NCBI GenBank assembly: GCA_963837325.1
Contig: CAWIMV010000004.1
Coordinates: forward strand, 11,421 to 75,420
Direction: 5' to 3'
DNA from: CAVQKZ01 sp963837325
GTDB lineage: Bacteria > Actinomycetota > Actinomycetes > Mycobacteriales > Jatrophihabitantaceae
DNA length: 64,000 nucleotides
Shown here: positions 31,328 through 40,713 of the stretch, piece after piece
Position numbering within the stretch: position 1 is the first letter of the stretch
Layout of the letters: each line of letters begins with the position of its first letter
Notes under the pieces: generated by a model
Told to the model about the DNA's origin: nothing
The model's input: the letters and a program-made list of their open reading frames with translations, nothing else
Database searches by the model: none
Program-made: the position numbers and the translations under genes

Positions 31328-33934
31328 ATGGGCTACGTGTTGGGTCTCGACGAGGTCGACCAGGCCCAAGTCGATGTTGTCGGCGGCAAGGCCGCTCACT
31401 TGGGCGAGCTTTCCCGGATCGAAGGCGTCCGCGTGCCGGACGGGTTCTGCGTGACGACGGACGCCTTCAGACAGATCGTGGCCGAGACACCGTCGATCGA
31501 TGATCTGCTCGATCGGCTGTCGGGCGTGAAGCCGGACGACCGAGCGGCGATCAACGAGTTGAGCGCACAGATCCGGCGAGTGCTCGAAGACGTCCCCATG
31601 CCGCCCGGCCTCGTCGCGGCCATCGGGGCCCAGCTTGCCCGACTCGGGGAGCAAGCTGCCTACGCGGTTCGATCCAGCGCGACCGCGGAGGACTTGCCGA
31701 GCGCGTCATTCGCGGGCCAGCAGGACTCGTACCTGAATGTCATCGGCCTCGGGCCGATCTGCAAGCGCGTGAGCCGCTGCTGGGCTTCGCTGTTCACCGA
31801 CCGAGCGGTGACCTACCGCCTGCAGAACGGCTTCGATCATCGCAAGGTTCGCATGGCCGTGGTCGTGCAACGAATGATCTGCCCAGACGCGGCTGGCGTG
31901 CTGTTCACGGCCGACCCGGTTACGTCGAACCGGAAGCTCACCTCCGTTGAGGCCGTCTTCGGCCTGGGCGAAGCGCTGGTCTCCGGTCTGGTGAACCCGG
32001 ACAGTTACCAGGTGCGCGACGGCAAGGTCATAGCCAAGACGCTAGCGAGCAAGGAGTCGGCCATCCGCGTTTCGCCGGGCGGCGGGACGCGGGAATACCC
32101 GATCGAGCCCGAGCGGCAGCAGCAGCCGGCGCTGACCGACGAGCAGGTCCTGCGGTTGACGCAGCTGGGCCGGCGAATCGAAGCCCACTTCGGACGCCCC
32201 CAAGACATCGAGTGGTGCCTGGTCGACGACGGCTTCCAGATCGTCCAGAGCCGGCCGATCACCACGCTGTTCCCGGTTCCCGAGACCGGCGATGACGAGA
32301 ACCACGTCTACCTTTCGGTCGGGCACCAGCAGATGATGACCGACCCGATGAAGCCCTTGGGGCTGTCGGTGTGGCACCTGACGACGTCGGCGGTCATGGC
32401 CGAGGCCGGCGGCCGGCTGTTCGTCGATGTCACCCAGCGCCTGGCCTCGCCGGCAACCCGGTCCGGCTTCCTCGATGTCGTCGGGAAGGGCGACCCGCTG
32501 ACCCGGGACGCGCTGGAGTCCGTCCTCGACCGGGGCGACTTCGTCCCGTCGCTCCCGGACGAGGCGCCGAGCGGTGCACCTGTCCGTGGCGCGGCGACGC
32601 CGATCGAGAACGATCCGGCCATCGTCACCGAGCTGATCGAAAAGAGTGCGGCTTCGCTCGCCGCCCTGGAGCGCGACATCCGGACGTTGTCCGGACCGGC
32701 ATTGTTCGACTTCATGCGGGTGTCCTTCGACGAGGACAAGCGGCTCCTGTTCGATCCGCGGAGCATGCAGGTGATCATGGCCGGGATGGAGTCCACCTGG
32801 TGGCTCAACGACCGCCTGCAGGAGTGGCTGGGCGAGAAGAACGCGGCCGACACGCTCACGCAGTCCGCCCCCCACAACGTCACGTCCGAGATGGGGCTGG
32901 CGCTGCTTGACGTCGCGGACGCGATCCGCCCGTACCCGGCCGTGGTCGCGTTCCTGGAACAGGTCGAGGGCGCCGGCCGCACCGACGACAGTTTCCTGGA
33001 CGAGCTGACGGGATTCGCAGGCGGCGACGCGGCACGAGGCGCCATCCGGGCCTTCCTCGACAAGTACGGCATGCGCTGCGCCGGCGAGATCGACATCACG
33101 AGGCCGCGCTGGAGTGAACAGCCCGCCACGCTCGTGCCGACGATCCTCACCAACATCAAGAACTTCGAGCCCGGTGCCTCCGCAGCGCGCTTCGAGCACG
33201 GACTCCGGCAAGCCCGCCAGAAGGAGCACGAAGTATTGGCGCGCTTGCGCGCCTTGCCGGACGGGGAGCAGAAGGCCGACGAGGCCAAGCAGATGATCGA
33301 CCGCGTCCGCACGTTCATCGGGTACCGGGAGTATCCCAAGTACGGCCGGGTCAGCCGCGCGTTCGTGTACAAGCAGGCCTTGCTGCGAGAAGCCGAACGC
33401 CTCGTACAGGCCGGCACCCTGCGCGACAAGGACGACATCTTCTACCTGCGGTTCGAGGAGCTGCACGAGGTCGTGCGCACGAACCACGTCGACCGCGAAC
33501 TCATCGCGCAGCGGAAGGAGGCCTTCCGGTCCTACCAAGCGCTCACGCCGCCGCGCGCGCTCACCTCGGACGGCGAATGCATCAGCGGCGCCTACCGACG
33601 CGACGACCTTCCACCGGGCGCGCTGGCCGGCCTGGCGGTCTCCGGCGGGACCGTCGAGGGCCGCGCCCGCGTCATCCGGAACATGGCGCAGGCCGATCTC
33701 GAGCCCGGCGACATCCTCGTCACCCCGTACACCGATCCCAGCTGGACACCCCTGTTCGTCGCCAGCAAAGGCCTGGTGACGGAAGTGGGCGGCCTGATGA
33801 CCCATGGCGCGGTGATCGCCCGGGAATACGGCTTGCCCGCCGTCGTCGGGGTGGCGAAAGCCACCCAGCTCATCCGGGATGGGCAGCGGATCCGCCTGCA
33901 TGGGACAGAGGGATACGTCGAACTCCTGCCCTAG
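31328..33934 (+). CDS. rph: Rifampin phosphotransferase
   Basis: 868 aa, matching the family length. The ATP-grasp domain (1 to about 310) has VVGGKAAHLGELSRIEGVRV, AVRSSATAEDLPSASFAGQQ and ADPVTSNRKLTSVEAVFGLG. A helical antibiotic-binding domain follows. The C-terminal PEP-utiliser-like His domain contains GGLMTHGAVIAREYGLPAVV, with the phospho-accepting His at residue 826. The enzyme transfers the beta-phosphate of ATP to the C21 hydroxyl of rifamycins. ATG 31328 is preferred over 31271 because GGAG lies 8 nt upstream and the N-terminus then matches the family. I see no RAE palindrome in 31166-31327. Confidence 0.93.
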   Translation: MGYVLGLDEVDQAQVDVVGGKAAHLGELSRIEGVRVPDGFCVTTDAFRQIVAETPSIDDLLDRLSGVKPDDRAAINELSAQIRRVLEDVPMPPGLVAAIGAQLARLGEQAAYAVRSSATAEDLPSASFAGQQDSYLNVIGLGPICKRVSRCWASLFTDRAVTYRLQNGFDHRKVRMAVVVQRMICPDAAGVLFTADPVTSNRKLTSVEAVFGLGEALVSGLVNPDSYQVRDGKVIAKTLASKESAIRVSPGGGTREYPIEPERQQQPALTDEQVLRLTQLGRRIEAHFGRPQDIEWCLVDDGFQIVQSRPITTLFPVPETGDDENHVYLSVGHQQMMTDPMKPLGLSVWHLTTSAVMAEAGGRLFVDVTQRLASPATRSGFLDVVGKGDPLTRDALESVLDRGDFVPSLPDEAPSGAPVRGAATPIENDPAIVTELIEKSAASLAALERDIRTLSGPALFDFMRVSFDEDKRLLFDPRSMQVIMAGMESTWWLNDRLQEWLGEKNAADTLTQSAPHNVTSEMGLALLDVADAIRPYPAVVAFLEQVEGAGRTDDSFLDELTGFAGGDAARGAIRAFLDKYGMRCAGEIDITRPRWSEQPATLVPTILTNIKNFEPGASAARFEHGLRQARQKEHEVLARLRALPDGEQKADEAKQMIDRVRTFIGYREYPKYGRVSRAFVYKQALLREAERLVQAGTLRDKDDIFYLRFEELHEVVRTNHVDRELIAQRKEAFRSYQALTPPRALTSDGECISGAYRRDDLPPGALAGLAVSGGTVEGRARVIRNMAQADLEPGDILVTPYTDPSWTPLFVASKGLVTEVGGLMTHGAVIAREYGLPAVVGVAKATQLIRDGQRIRLHGTEGYVELLP

Positions 33935-34000
33935 CCGTTCTGCGACGAGAGCTTCGCGACGGAGCTCGCGGAGCCGGCAATGACTGCCGTCGGCTTGCGG

Positions 34001-36496
34001 CTACGTCTTCCGCATGGCCGAGCGCCCGGACAGTGCGCTGGTCGCCAGGACGAGCGCGAACGTGAGCACGACGACGAGGAGGTACGGGCCGGGGGCGATC
34101 GCCGGCACGAAGCGCTCCCCGTTGCTCAGGGAGTAGGTCACCCCGGCCAGTCCCGGAAGAGCGGCCAACGTGCCGACAGCGCAGCCGGCCGCAGCCAGGA
34201 ACAGCGCCTCCCAACGCCGCACTCGTCGTCGTTGGCTGGGAGTGGCACCGACGGCATGCAGCAGGGCCAGCTCCGAGCGCCGGGCGAGGGTGGCGAGGAC
34301 GAGCGAGTTGACGACCGCGATCGCGATGTATCCCCAGACGATCAAGAGCAGGAACGTCTGGAAGGTCGTTTCGTCGCGTGCGATCGACGCGTCCTGGACG
34401 GGCGCAAAACGGTGGACCTCAAGGGCGAGGTGGGAGCCGAGTCGCTCGTCGATACGAGCCTCGACCTGAGCCAGTGTGGTGTGATCGGTCACGGTGAGCG
34501 CGAGTGCGGACGGAAGGCCCGACGCCATAGCTGGCTGGAGATCGTCCAGGGGAAGTACGACTTCGCCGAATCCCAGATCGCGCCGGAAGATGGCGCTGAC
34601 CCGTCGGTGCAGCATGCGACCGTCGGCCAGGACGACGTCAACCGGGTCGCCGACCTTGGCATGCACGGTGTCGGACCCTTGCCTGCCCAATGCGACCTCG
34701 TCGCGGCCCAGGTCCAGCGATCCGCCGGGTCGCGGTGCAAGGTCTGCGTAGCGCGCGAGGCCACTGCCATCTGCGCCGAGGGCGGGCAGTGACTGCCAGG
34801 TGCTGTCCTTGCTGTGGCTTCGTACCACGACCGTGCTCGCCGCGATGGGATCGACCGACACCACCCCGGTGATTTCACGGATCGCCTTGACGGTGTCCTC
34901 GTCGATGCCGGCCGGTGACGATGCCACGACCAGATCGGCTCGCTGGCCGGCCCGGATCTCGTCGCCGATCACCGCGCCGGTCGTCGCTGTTGTGAAGACC
35001 TGGGTGCAGGTGAGAGTCACGCCGAGCACGATCGGCGCCAGCGCGCCCCCGACCCGGATGGCCCGCATGCGGAGGCTGCTGAGCGCGAGGTACCGCGCCG
35101 CCGAACGCTCGGCCGGCCCGCGCAACGTGCCGGCTACTGCGGTCACGACGAGTGGGCTGAGCAGGGCGATCGAGACCGCGATCACCAGTGGTGACAAGCC
35201 CGCCAGTGCGATCCCCGCCTCTCCCTCGACGTACCAGGGCGCACCGGACATGCCCAGCCCGCCGACGAGGACCAGCGATCCGGCCAGGACGCGCGGTGCT
35301 CGCCGAGAACGGGCGGCGATCTGCTCGGAGCCGCGGAGGCCGGCGAGCGGGCTGCCCCGCCCGACGACGCGACGCACCGAGATGCGCACGGCGAGTTCGG
35401 CCGCGACCAGCCCGGCCAACACCGGGACGATGAACGGAAGCACGCCGAAGACCGGGTTCAGCCCGCGCGGGAGGACATCGCTGGAGCGGCCGACTGCGAC
35501 GACGACTGCGCCGAGGAACGGTCCGAGGATCCCACCGACGGCACCCGCGATGAGGGCGACGCGTCGGACCTCGCTGAGCACGAGGCGCTTGATCTGTTTC
35601 GGTGTTGCCCCGATGACGCGCAGCATGGCCAGTTCGCGGGAGCGCTCCCGGATCTGCAGCGAGGTCAGGGCCATCACCATGAACATGGCCACGATGAAGG
35701 CAACGCCGCCGAACGCCCCGGCCGCTGAGGTGAGCGTGGCCTTGGCCTGGCCCTGCCGCACCACCTCGATCCCGCCGCGCTCGCCCCGCGGCCACTGCCG
35801 AGCGCCGTGCCGTTTGGCGAGTCGGTACAGCGCATTGGTGTCGTCCCCGCCTCTTGGCCAGACGCCGATGGCCGCCACCCCGTTGCCGAGCCGCTCGTAC
35901 GTGGTCAGGGTCCGGTCGGAAAGGTAGACGTCCGGGACGTCCGCGCCGGCGTCGTCGGCGTCGGCGAGCCCCACGACGGTGAGCTCACGGGGCTGGCCCC
36001 CGAAGGCGACGCGGACCTTGTCACCCAGCTCGGCACCGTTCGTCGATGCGGAGCGGCGGGGCAGCACGATCTCCCCTGCCGCCTTCGGGGGGCGTCCCGA
36101 CGCGAGGTTCCGGTCGCCGAGCGCGAACGCCGACCATGGATGTGCGCTCACCGAAAACTGGTTGTGGGCGGAATCGGCGAGGTCTGCGGGCACGATGTGG
36201 TCGGCGACGACCCGGGAGGACGGCATGGCGCGCGCGATCAACGTGACCAGGTCATCGGGCAGCAACGCGCGACCGGGAACGGCCACATCGACATCACCGC
36301 TCACGGAGAGGGACTGCGGCGCACCTAGCAGCACCGGCGCCTTGGCGTACTCGCCGGTGCTCACCTGTCCCCGGGCGCCGGTCTCGAACAGCAGGCCCAG
36401 CGCCCCGATCAGGATCGCCGAGAAGAGCACTGTCGCGGCAAGGGCCGCGATCTGACCGCGCCGTCCCTGCAGCGTCAGGCGCGCCAGCTCCCTCAC
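34001..36496 (-). CDS. FtsX/MacB-type ABC permease
   Basis: 831 aa. A first transmembrane helix (IAALAATVLFSAILIGALGL) is followed by a large outer domain. Two FtsX domains follow: VAFIVAMFMVMALTSLQIRE with LRVIGATPKQIKRL, and the C-terminal copy LIVWGYIAIAVVNSLVLATL with LHAVGATPSQRRRV. The start is GTG 36496, overlapping the ATPase stop (GTGA); an in-frame codon at 36568 lies inside the ATPase gene. It works with the ATPase, probably as an efflux or envelope-stress transporter. Confidence 0.88.
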   Translation of the reverse strand: MRELARLTLQGRRGQIAALAATVLFSAILIGALGLLFETGARGQVSTGEYAKAPVLLGAPQSLSVSGDVDVAVPGRALLPDDLVTLIARAMPSSRVVADHIVPADLADSAHNQFSVSAHPWSAFALGDRNLASGRPPKAAGEIVLPRRSASTNGAELGDKVRVAFGGQPRELTVVGLADADDAGADVPDVYLSDRTLTTYERLGNGVAAIGVWPRGGDDTNALYRLAKRHGARQWPRGERGGIEVVRQGQAKATLTSAAGAFGGVAFIVAMFMVMALTSLQIRERSRELAMLRVIGATPKQIKRLVLSEVRRVALIAGAVGGILGPFLGAVVVAVGRSSDVLPRGLNPVFGVLPFIVPVLAGLVAAELAVRISVRRVVGRGSPLAGLRGSEQIAARSRRAPRVLAGSLVLVGGLGMSGAPWYVEGEAGIALAGLSPLVIAVSIALLSPLVVTAVAGTLRGPAERSAARYLALSSLRMRAIRVGGALAPIVLGVTLTCTQVFTTATTGAVIGDEIRAGQRADLVVASSPAGIDEDTVKAIREITGVVSVDPIAASTVVVRSHSKDSTWQSLPALGADGSGLARYADLAPRPGGSLDLGRDEVALGRQGSDTVHAKVGDPVDVVLADGRMLHRRVSAIFRRDLGFGEVVLPLDDLQPAMASGLPSALALTVTDHTTLAQVEARIDERLGSHLALEVHRFAPVQDASIARDETTFQTFLLLIVWGYIAIAVVNSLVLATLARRSELALLHAVGATPSQRRRVRRWEALFLAAAGCAVGTLAALPGLAGVTYSLSNGERFVPAIAPGPYLLVVVLTFALVLATSALSGRSAMRKT

Positions 36497-37263
36497 TGCC
36501 GTCGCCCCAACGACGCGAGTGTCGCCGCGATCTCGCCCGCTGACCCGCCGCGCAGCTCGCCCCGCCATCGGCCGTCGGACAGAAAGAGAACCCGATCGGC
36601 CACGGACGCTGCCGAGGGATCATGCGTGACCATCAGCACCTGTTGGCCCATTTCGCTGACGATCGACCGCAGCAGGCCCAGCACGGCCCCAGCCGCCGCC
36701 GTGTCCAACGAGCCGGTGGGCTCGTCGGCGACGACCAGCTCCGGGTTCGTGACGAGGGCACGCGCGAACGCAACTCGCTGCTGCTGCCCACCGGAGAGCT
36801 CGGCCGGTCGACGGTGAAGCGCGTCGCCCACTCCCACCGCGTCGGCCAGCTGCTGCACGTCGCGGTGATCGATCTCCGTACCGGCCAAGCGCACCGGCAG
36901 CGAGATGTTGTCGGCCGCCGAGAGGGACGCGACCAGGTTGTAGGACTGGAATACGACGCCGACGCGGGAGCGGCGCAGCTCCGCCAGTTCACGTTCGGAC
37001 AGCCGGCTGATCTCGGTCGCGCCGATATGGATGGTGCCGGCGTCGGGTCGCTCCAGCCCCAACAGGCAATTGAGCAGCGTGGTCTTGCCTGAACCGGACG
37101 GGCCCATGACCGCGGTGAACGTTCGCGGCTCGACGTCGAGGTCGATGTCCCGGAGTGCCCACAGCCGTTCGCGGCCCGTGCGGTAGCTCTTGCTCACGCC
37201 CCGGAAGGTGACGGGGTTGCCGGTGTGCGCCGATGGGGCGGTCGGCTGTAGCTGATTCTTCAT
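36493..37263 (-). CDS. MacB/LolD-type ABC ATPase
   Basis: 256 aa. Walker A is VMGPSGSGKTTLLN, the signature is AELSGGQQQRVAFARAL, Walker B is LVVADEPTGSLD and the switch His is MVTHD. ATG 37263 is chosen; the frame stays open to 37437 but the extra residues are Arg/Ser-rich and overlap the divergent promoter. Its partner is the FtsX-type permease. It is divergent from the two-component system at 37397-39297, which probably controls it. Confidence 0.92.
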   Translation of the reverse strand: MKNQLQPTAPSAHTGNPVTFRGVSKSYRTGRERLWALRDIDLDVEPRTFTAVMGPSGSGKTTLLNCLLGLERPDAGTIHIGATEISRLSERELAELRRSRVGVVFQSYNLVASLSAADNISLPVRLAGTEIDHRDVQQLADAVGVGDALHRRPAELSGGQQQRVAFARALVTNPELVVADEPTGSLDTAAAGAVLGLLRSIVSEMGQQVLMVTHDPSAASVADRVLFLSDGRWRGELRGGSAGEIAATLASLGRRQ

Positions 37264-37384
37264 GCCTCCACCCTGCGGAAAGCGGACTCCCGCCCCAATC
37301 CCGCGGGCATCCCGATCCGCGGTAGTGCTGTCGCTACCTCTGCGCGGCCCGGTCCACGCTGCTGGGTCCGACATGCGTGGTCCG

Positions 37385-37390
37385 TATGAT
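37385..37390 (+). promoter_or_regulatory. -10-like box for a leaderless sensor-kinase mRNA
   Basis: TATGAT ends 6 nt before the GTG at 37397, so transcription would begin at or beside that codon. No Shine-Dalgarno sequence is visible there, and the -35 is not clear. This placement is the reason for choosing GTG 37397 as the kinase start. Confidence 0.45.
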
Positions 37391-37396
37391 CGGTAC

Positions 37397-38668
37397 GTGG
37401 TGTCGTCCGTGGGCGCCGGTTCGGCTTCGACGGCCACGGTGGTGAGCCGCCAGGCCCGCGCGGTCCGCTATCTCGGCGGCCACCTCCTTGCCGGCGCCAC
37501 CGCTCTTCTGGTTCTCGTTCTCGTGGTGATCAGTGCTGCGCTGTCGATCGTGGGCGTAGGGCTGGTGATCGCCGGGCCGGTGTACGCAGTGGTGCGCCGC
37601 TGGGCCGATCGTCAACGCGTCCGCACCGCGCGCTTCGTCGGGCGGCCGATCACATCGCCATACCTGACCCGGCCGTCCGCTCGGCGATCAGCGCTCCGTT
37701 CGCACGCGGCCAACGGCGGCCTGGCCCGCGACCTGGCGGCAGTCACCGCTCGCGCGCTGTCCGGGGTCCCCCTCGGGTTGTTCGCGATCGTGCTGCCGCT
37801 GATGTCGTTGGGCTCAGCGCTCGTTCCGCTCTACTGGTGGGCGCTTGCCGACGATGACCCGACGGGCACGCTTTTCGATGTGACCTCGTGGTGGTCGGCA
37901 ATCGCATCCCTTGTCGTCGGTGTCGCGGGCTTGGCAGTGTGGATGGTGGCGCCGATCGTGGCCGCAGCCGATGCGAGATTCTTCGGCCGCCTGCTGTCCC
38001 CTGGCCGCGCTCAGGAGTTGCGGCTACGGGCCGAGCTCGAGCGGAGCCGGGCCCGGTCCGCGGTTTCCGCCCACTCCGCGGAGCTGCAGCGCATCGAGCG
38101 GGACCTGCACGACGCCGCGCAGAACCGGCTGGTGGCTGTGGCCATGTTCGTCGGCCTGGCGCAGCGACAGGTGGACACCGGGCGCGACGACCCGGCGCCG
38201 TCACTGGCCCGGGCCCAGAGCGCGGCGACGGAAGCGCTCGCCGAAGTACGCAGGGTGATTCGGGGTATCTACCCACCGGTGCTGGCTGAGGAAGGGCTGG
38301 TCCCGGCGCTTGGCATGCTCGTCGACCAGGCCCACATCCCGACCCGGCTGCATGTCGATCGCGCCGCGCCGACGCCCGCTGCCGTCGACGCCGCCCTGTA
38401 CTTCTCGATAGCTGAGGCACTGACCAACGTGGCGAAGCACAGCGGCGCCACGGAGTCGGACGTGCAGCTGAGCTGGGCGCACGGCGACGGCGGCCCGGTC
38501 GTGACTGCCGTGGTCAGCGACAACGGCCGCGGCGGGGCCGACGAAGCCAAGGGGACCGGCCTGTCGGGGATCGAGAGTCGCGCTCAAGCGCTGGGTGGGC
38601 GGGTCGACATCACCAGTCCGGCCGGCGGACCCACGGCGATTCGGATGACGCTGCCGTGCGAGTCCTAG
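37397..38668 (+). CDS. NarL-system sensor histidine kinase
   Basis: 423 aa from GTG 37397 (alternative ATG 37373). Two transmembrane pairs occur: GATALLVLVLVVISAALSIV with VGLVIAGPVYAVV, and LFAIVLPLMSLGSALVPLYW with IASLVVGVAGLAVWMV. HisKA_3 follows with ELQRIERDLHDAAQNRLVAV (phospho-His about 238), then the HATPase_c N-box AEALTNVAKHSGA and the G-box AKGTGLSGIESRA. It lacks a large sensory loop, so the signal is probably sensed in the membrane, as in transporter-linked systems. It overlaps the response-regulator gene by 13 bp and is divergent from the FtsX-type ABC transporter. Confidence 0.88.
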   Translation: MVSSVGAGSASTATVVSRQARAVRYLGGHLLAGATALLVLVLVVISAALSIVGVGLVIAGPVYAVVRRWADRQRVRTARFVGRPITSPYLTRPSARRSALRSHAANGGLARDLAAVTARALSGVPLGLFAIVLPLMSLGSALVPLYWWALADDDPTGTLFDVTSWWSAIASLVVGVAGLAVWMVAPIVAAADARFFGRLLSPGRAQELRLRAELERSRARSAVSAHSAELQRIERDLHDAAQNRLVAVAMFVGLAQRQVDTGRDDPAPSLARAQSAATEALAEVRRVIRGIYPPVLAEEGLVPALGMLVDQAHIPTRLHVDRAAPTPAAVDAALYFSIAEALTNVAKHSGATESDVQLSWAHGDGGPVVTAVVSDNGRGGADEAKGTGLSGIESRAQALGGRVDITSPAGGPTAIRMTLPCES

Positions 38669-39297
38669 TCGCCGAGGACGACACCCTGCTGAGGGAGGGT
38701 CTCGTCGCGCTCCTGCGCCCCGAAGGCGTAGAGGTTGTCGCGACGAGCGCCGACGCCATGAGCCTGCCCGCCCTGGTCGTCGAACATGATGCCGAGCTGG
38801 CAATCGTCGACGTGCGCATGCCTCCGACCTGGACCGACGAAGGGCTGCGGGCGGCGATCGACATCCGGCGCCAGCGCCCAGGCTTCCCCATCCTCGTGCT
38901 CTCCGCGCACGTTGAGACGAGGTTCGTCGGCGATCTGCTCGCTGACGACGCCGGCGGGATCGGCTATCTCCTGAAGGAACGGGTCGGTGCGGTCGAGGAG
39001 TTCGTCCGGGCGCTGCACCGCGTGGCAGCCGGAGAGACGGTGCTCGATCCCGAGGTGGTCAGCACCCTCATGCGCAGGCGGAGCGATCCGATGGACTCGC
39101 TGACCGAACGCGAGCGAGAGGTGTTGGAGCTGATCGCCCGAGGGGACCGTAACGGCGAGATCGCCGCCAAGCTGCACGTGACCGAAGCGGCCATCCACAA
39201 GCACGTGCGCAACATCTTCCAGAAGCTCCGCCTCTTCGCCGACGACACCGGGCACCGGCGCGTCCTCGCCGTGCTGTCCTACCTGCGGGAGCAGTAG
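38656..39297 (+). CDS. NarL/LuxR-family response regulator
   Basis: 213 aa. The receiver has acidic pocket AEDD and the phospho-acceptor Asp in AIVDVRMPP (about 51), with the common actinobacterial PTWTDEG segment after it. The LuxR HTH is LTEREREVLELIARGDRNGE, then AAIHKHVRNIFQKL. The GTG start overlaps the kinase stop by 13 bp. It probably activates the divergent FtsX-type transporter operon. Confidence 0.92.
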   Translation: MRVLVAEDDTLLREGLVALLRPEGVEVVATSADAMSLPALVVEHDAELAIVDVRMPPTWTDEGLRAAIDIRRQRPGFPILVLSAHVETRFVGDLLADDAGGIGYLLKERVGAVEEFVRALHRVAAGETVLDPEVVSTLMRRRSDPMDSLTEREREVLELIARGDRNGEIAAKLHVTEAAIHKHVRNIFQKLRLFADDTGHRRVLAVLSYLREQ

Positions 39298-39409
39298 CGA
39301 GCCTACGGTGGCCCGCTGTTTCCGGCGTGGGTGTGATCGGATGATCGATTACGAGGTCAACACTATGGTTCTGCGGTAACGATCATGTTGTCGCTGACAT
39401 GTGTGAGGT

Positions 39410-40132
39410 ATGACCACTATCGAGCACACCCCGGATCCCGCGCTCGAGCAATTGCTCCGCGAAGCCAACCCTGTCTCCGACACAGAAATCTCGGCCATGG
39501 GCTTGGATGCCCAGTTCGCCGACCTGCTCGAGCACATCAGCAGTAGCGAGGACGTTGCACCGATCGATGCGCCGCGCCGAGGTCGATTCAGCCGGCGCTC
39601 GGTTGCCGTGATCGCCGCAGCGACGGCCATCCTGTCCACCGGCGGAGTCGCTGCGGCGAGGTGGACGTCAGCACATACCGGCGCATTCGGCTCCCCCGGT
39701 ATGACCGAAAGCGACACGAGTGAGTGGCTGGACTCTTCAGCCGACGACTTCCCGCAACTGGCTCGTCGACTCGCCACCGCAATCCCCTATCCCGCGGACG
39801 ACAGCGCGGATTCCTACATCCCCAAACTCCAGGGTGCCGGCCTGATCCAGGTGACCGGCGTCAAGATGAATCTGGCAATGGACGCCCAATGCGCGTGGGA
39901 GGGCTACTGGCTGCAGGCGCGATCAGAGGGCAATGACGCCGAGCAGGCCGTGGCCACGCGAGTGCTAGCGCAAGTACCCACTTGGCCGGTACTCGTCGCC
40001 ACCGACGGCGCCGGGGTGGTGGCTGGTGCCCGGCAGGTGGCCCAGGCCGCAACCACCGACCAGCCTGGCCGCGTGCAACAAGCCTGGGCAGCGAACTGCG
40101 AAAGTTTGCCGCGCAACTGGGCTACCAAGTGA
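39410..40132 (+). CDS. Single-pass membrane protein coupled to an ECF sigma factor
   Basis: 240 aa. The cytoplasmic N-terminus (PALEQLLREANPVSDTEISA) resembles CU044_5270-type sigma-associated proteins. A transmembrane helix spans about 64-84 (VAVIAAATAILSTGGVAAA). The outer domain has two Cys (AQCAWEGYW and AANCESLPRN). It lacks the zinc-binding HxxxCxxC motif of classical anti-sigma factors. The stop overlaps the sigma-factor GTG by 4 bp, so they are co-translated. It may act as an anti-sigma factor, but this is inferred from position. Confidence 0.65.
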   Translation: MTTIEHTPDPALEQLLREANPVSDTEISAMGLDAQFADLLEHISSSEDVAPIDAPRRGRFSRRSVAVIAAATAILSTGGVAAARWTSAHTGAFGSPGMTESDTSEWLDSSADDFPQLARRLATAIPYPADDSADSYIPKLQGAGLIQVTGVKMNLAMDAQCAWEGYWLQARSEGNDAEQAVATRVLAQVPTWPVLVATDGAGVVAGARQVAQAATTDQPGRVQQAWAANCESLPRNWATK

Positions 40133-40683
40133 GTGCGGACGCCGGCGACAACCGGCAGCAGTTCGAGCACATGTACCGAACGACGTGCAAACCGATCCTC
40201 GCGTACCTGACCCGGCGCACCAGCGATCCGCAGGATGCCGCAGACATGCTGGCCGAGGTGTATCTGGTGGCCTGGCGGCGCAAAGAGGTCTTGCCGCCGC
40301 TCGACGAGGCACGCCTATGGCTCTTCGGCGTGGCCCGCAAGGTCCTGGCCAATCACCGACGCCGCCTCGACCGGGACAGCTCGCTAGCCGGTTCGTTGGC
40401 AGCCGAACTGTCCCGCCGCATGCCCGCCCTTGATGCGGACACCCGAAGCGAAGTGCTGCGCACCGCATTGAAGCGCCTGGACGAGGATGACCGTGAACTG
40501 CTCATGCTCGCCGCCTGGGAAGAGCTCACGCCCAGCCAGATCGCCGCAACGACCGGACGTTCACCTGGAGCCGTTCGTGTCCACCTGCACCGGGCCAGGG
40601 CCCGACTCCGGCTGGCGATGCAAGAGCTCGACGACGACAACGAGGTGCCGGGCCAATTCCAAGTTCATTCGAACTTTGCGTAA
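40129..40683 (+). CDS. ECF RNA polymerase sigma factor
   Basis: 184 aa. Region 2 contains YRTTCKPILAYLTRRTSDPQ, DMLAEVYLVAWRR and LWLFGVARKVLANHRRR. Region 4 contains LKRLDEDDRELLMLAAWEEL, then TPSQIAATTGRSPGAVRVHL. The start is GTG 40129 (GTGA overlap with the membrane protein); the longer frame from 39982 is a shadow. It ends 30 nt before a second sigma-factor gene. Confidence 0.92.
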   Translation: MSADAGDNRQQFEHMYRTTCKPILAYLTRRTSDPQDAADMLAEVYLVAWRRKEVLPPLDEARLWLFGVARKVLANHRRRLDRDSSLAGSLAAELSRRMPALDADTRSEVLRTALKRLDEDDRELLMLAAWEELTPSQIAATTGRSPGAVRVHLHRARARLRLAMQELDDDNEVPGQFQVHSNFA

Positions 40684-40713
40684 CGTCGCGAGGCTGGCCG
40701 GAGTTCTTAGGAC

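Noticed and set aside
32042..33901. 619-codon frame antisense to rph
   Set aside because: It has no recognisable domain and is the usual GC-rich shadow of the well-supported phosphotransferase.
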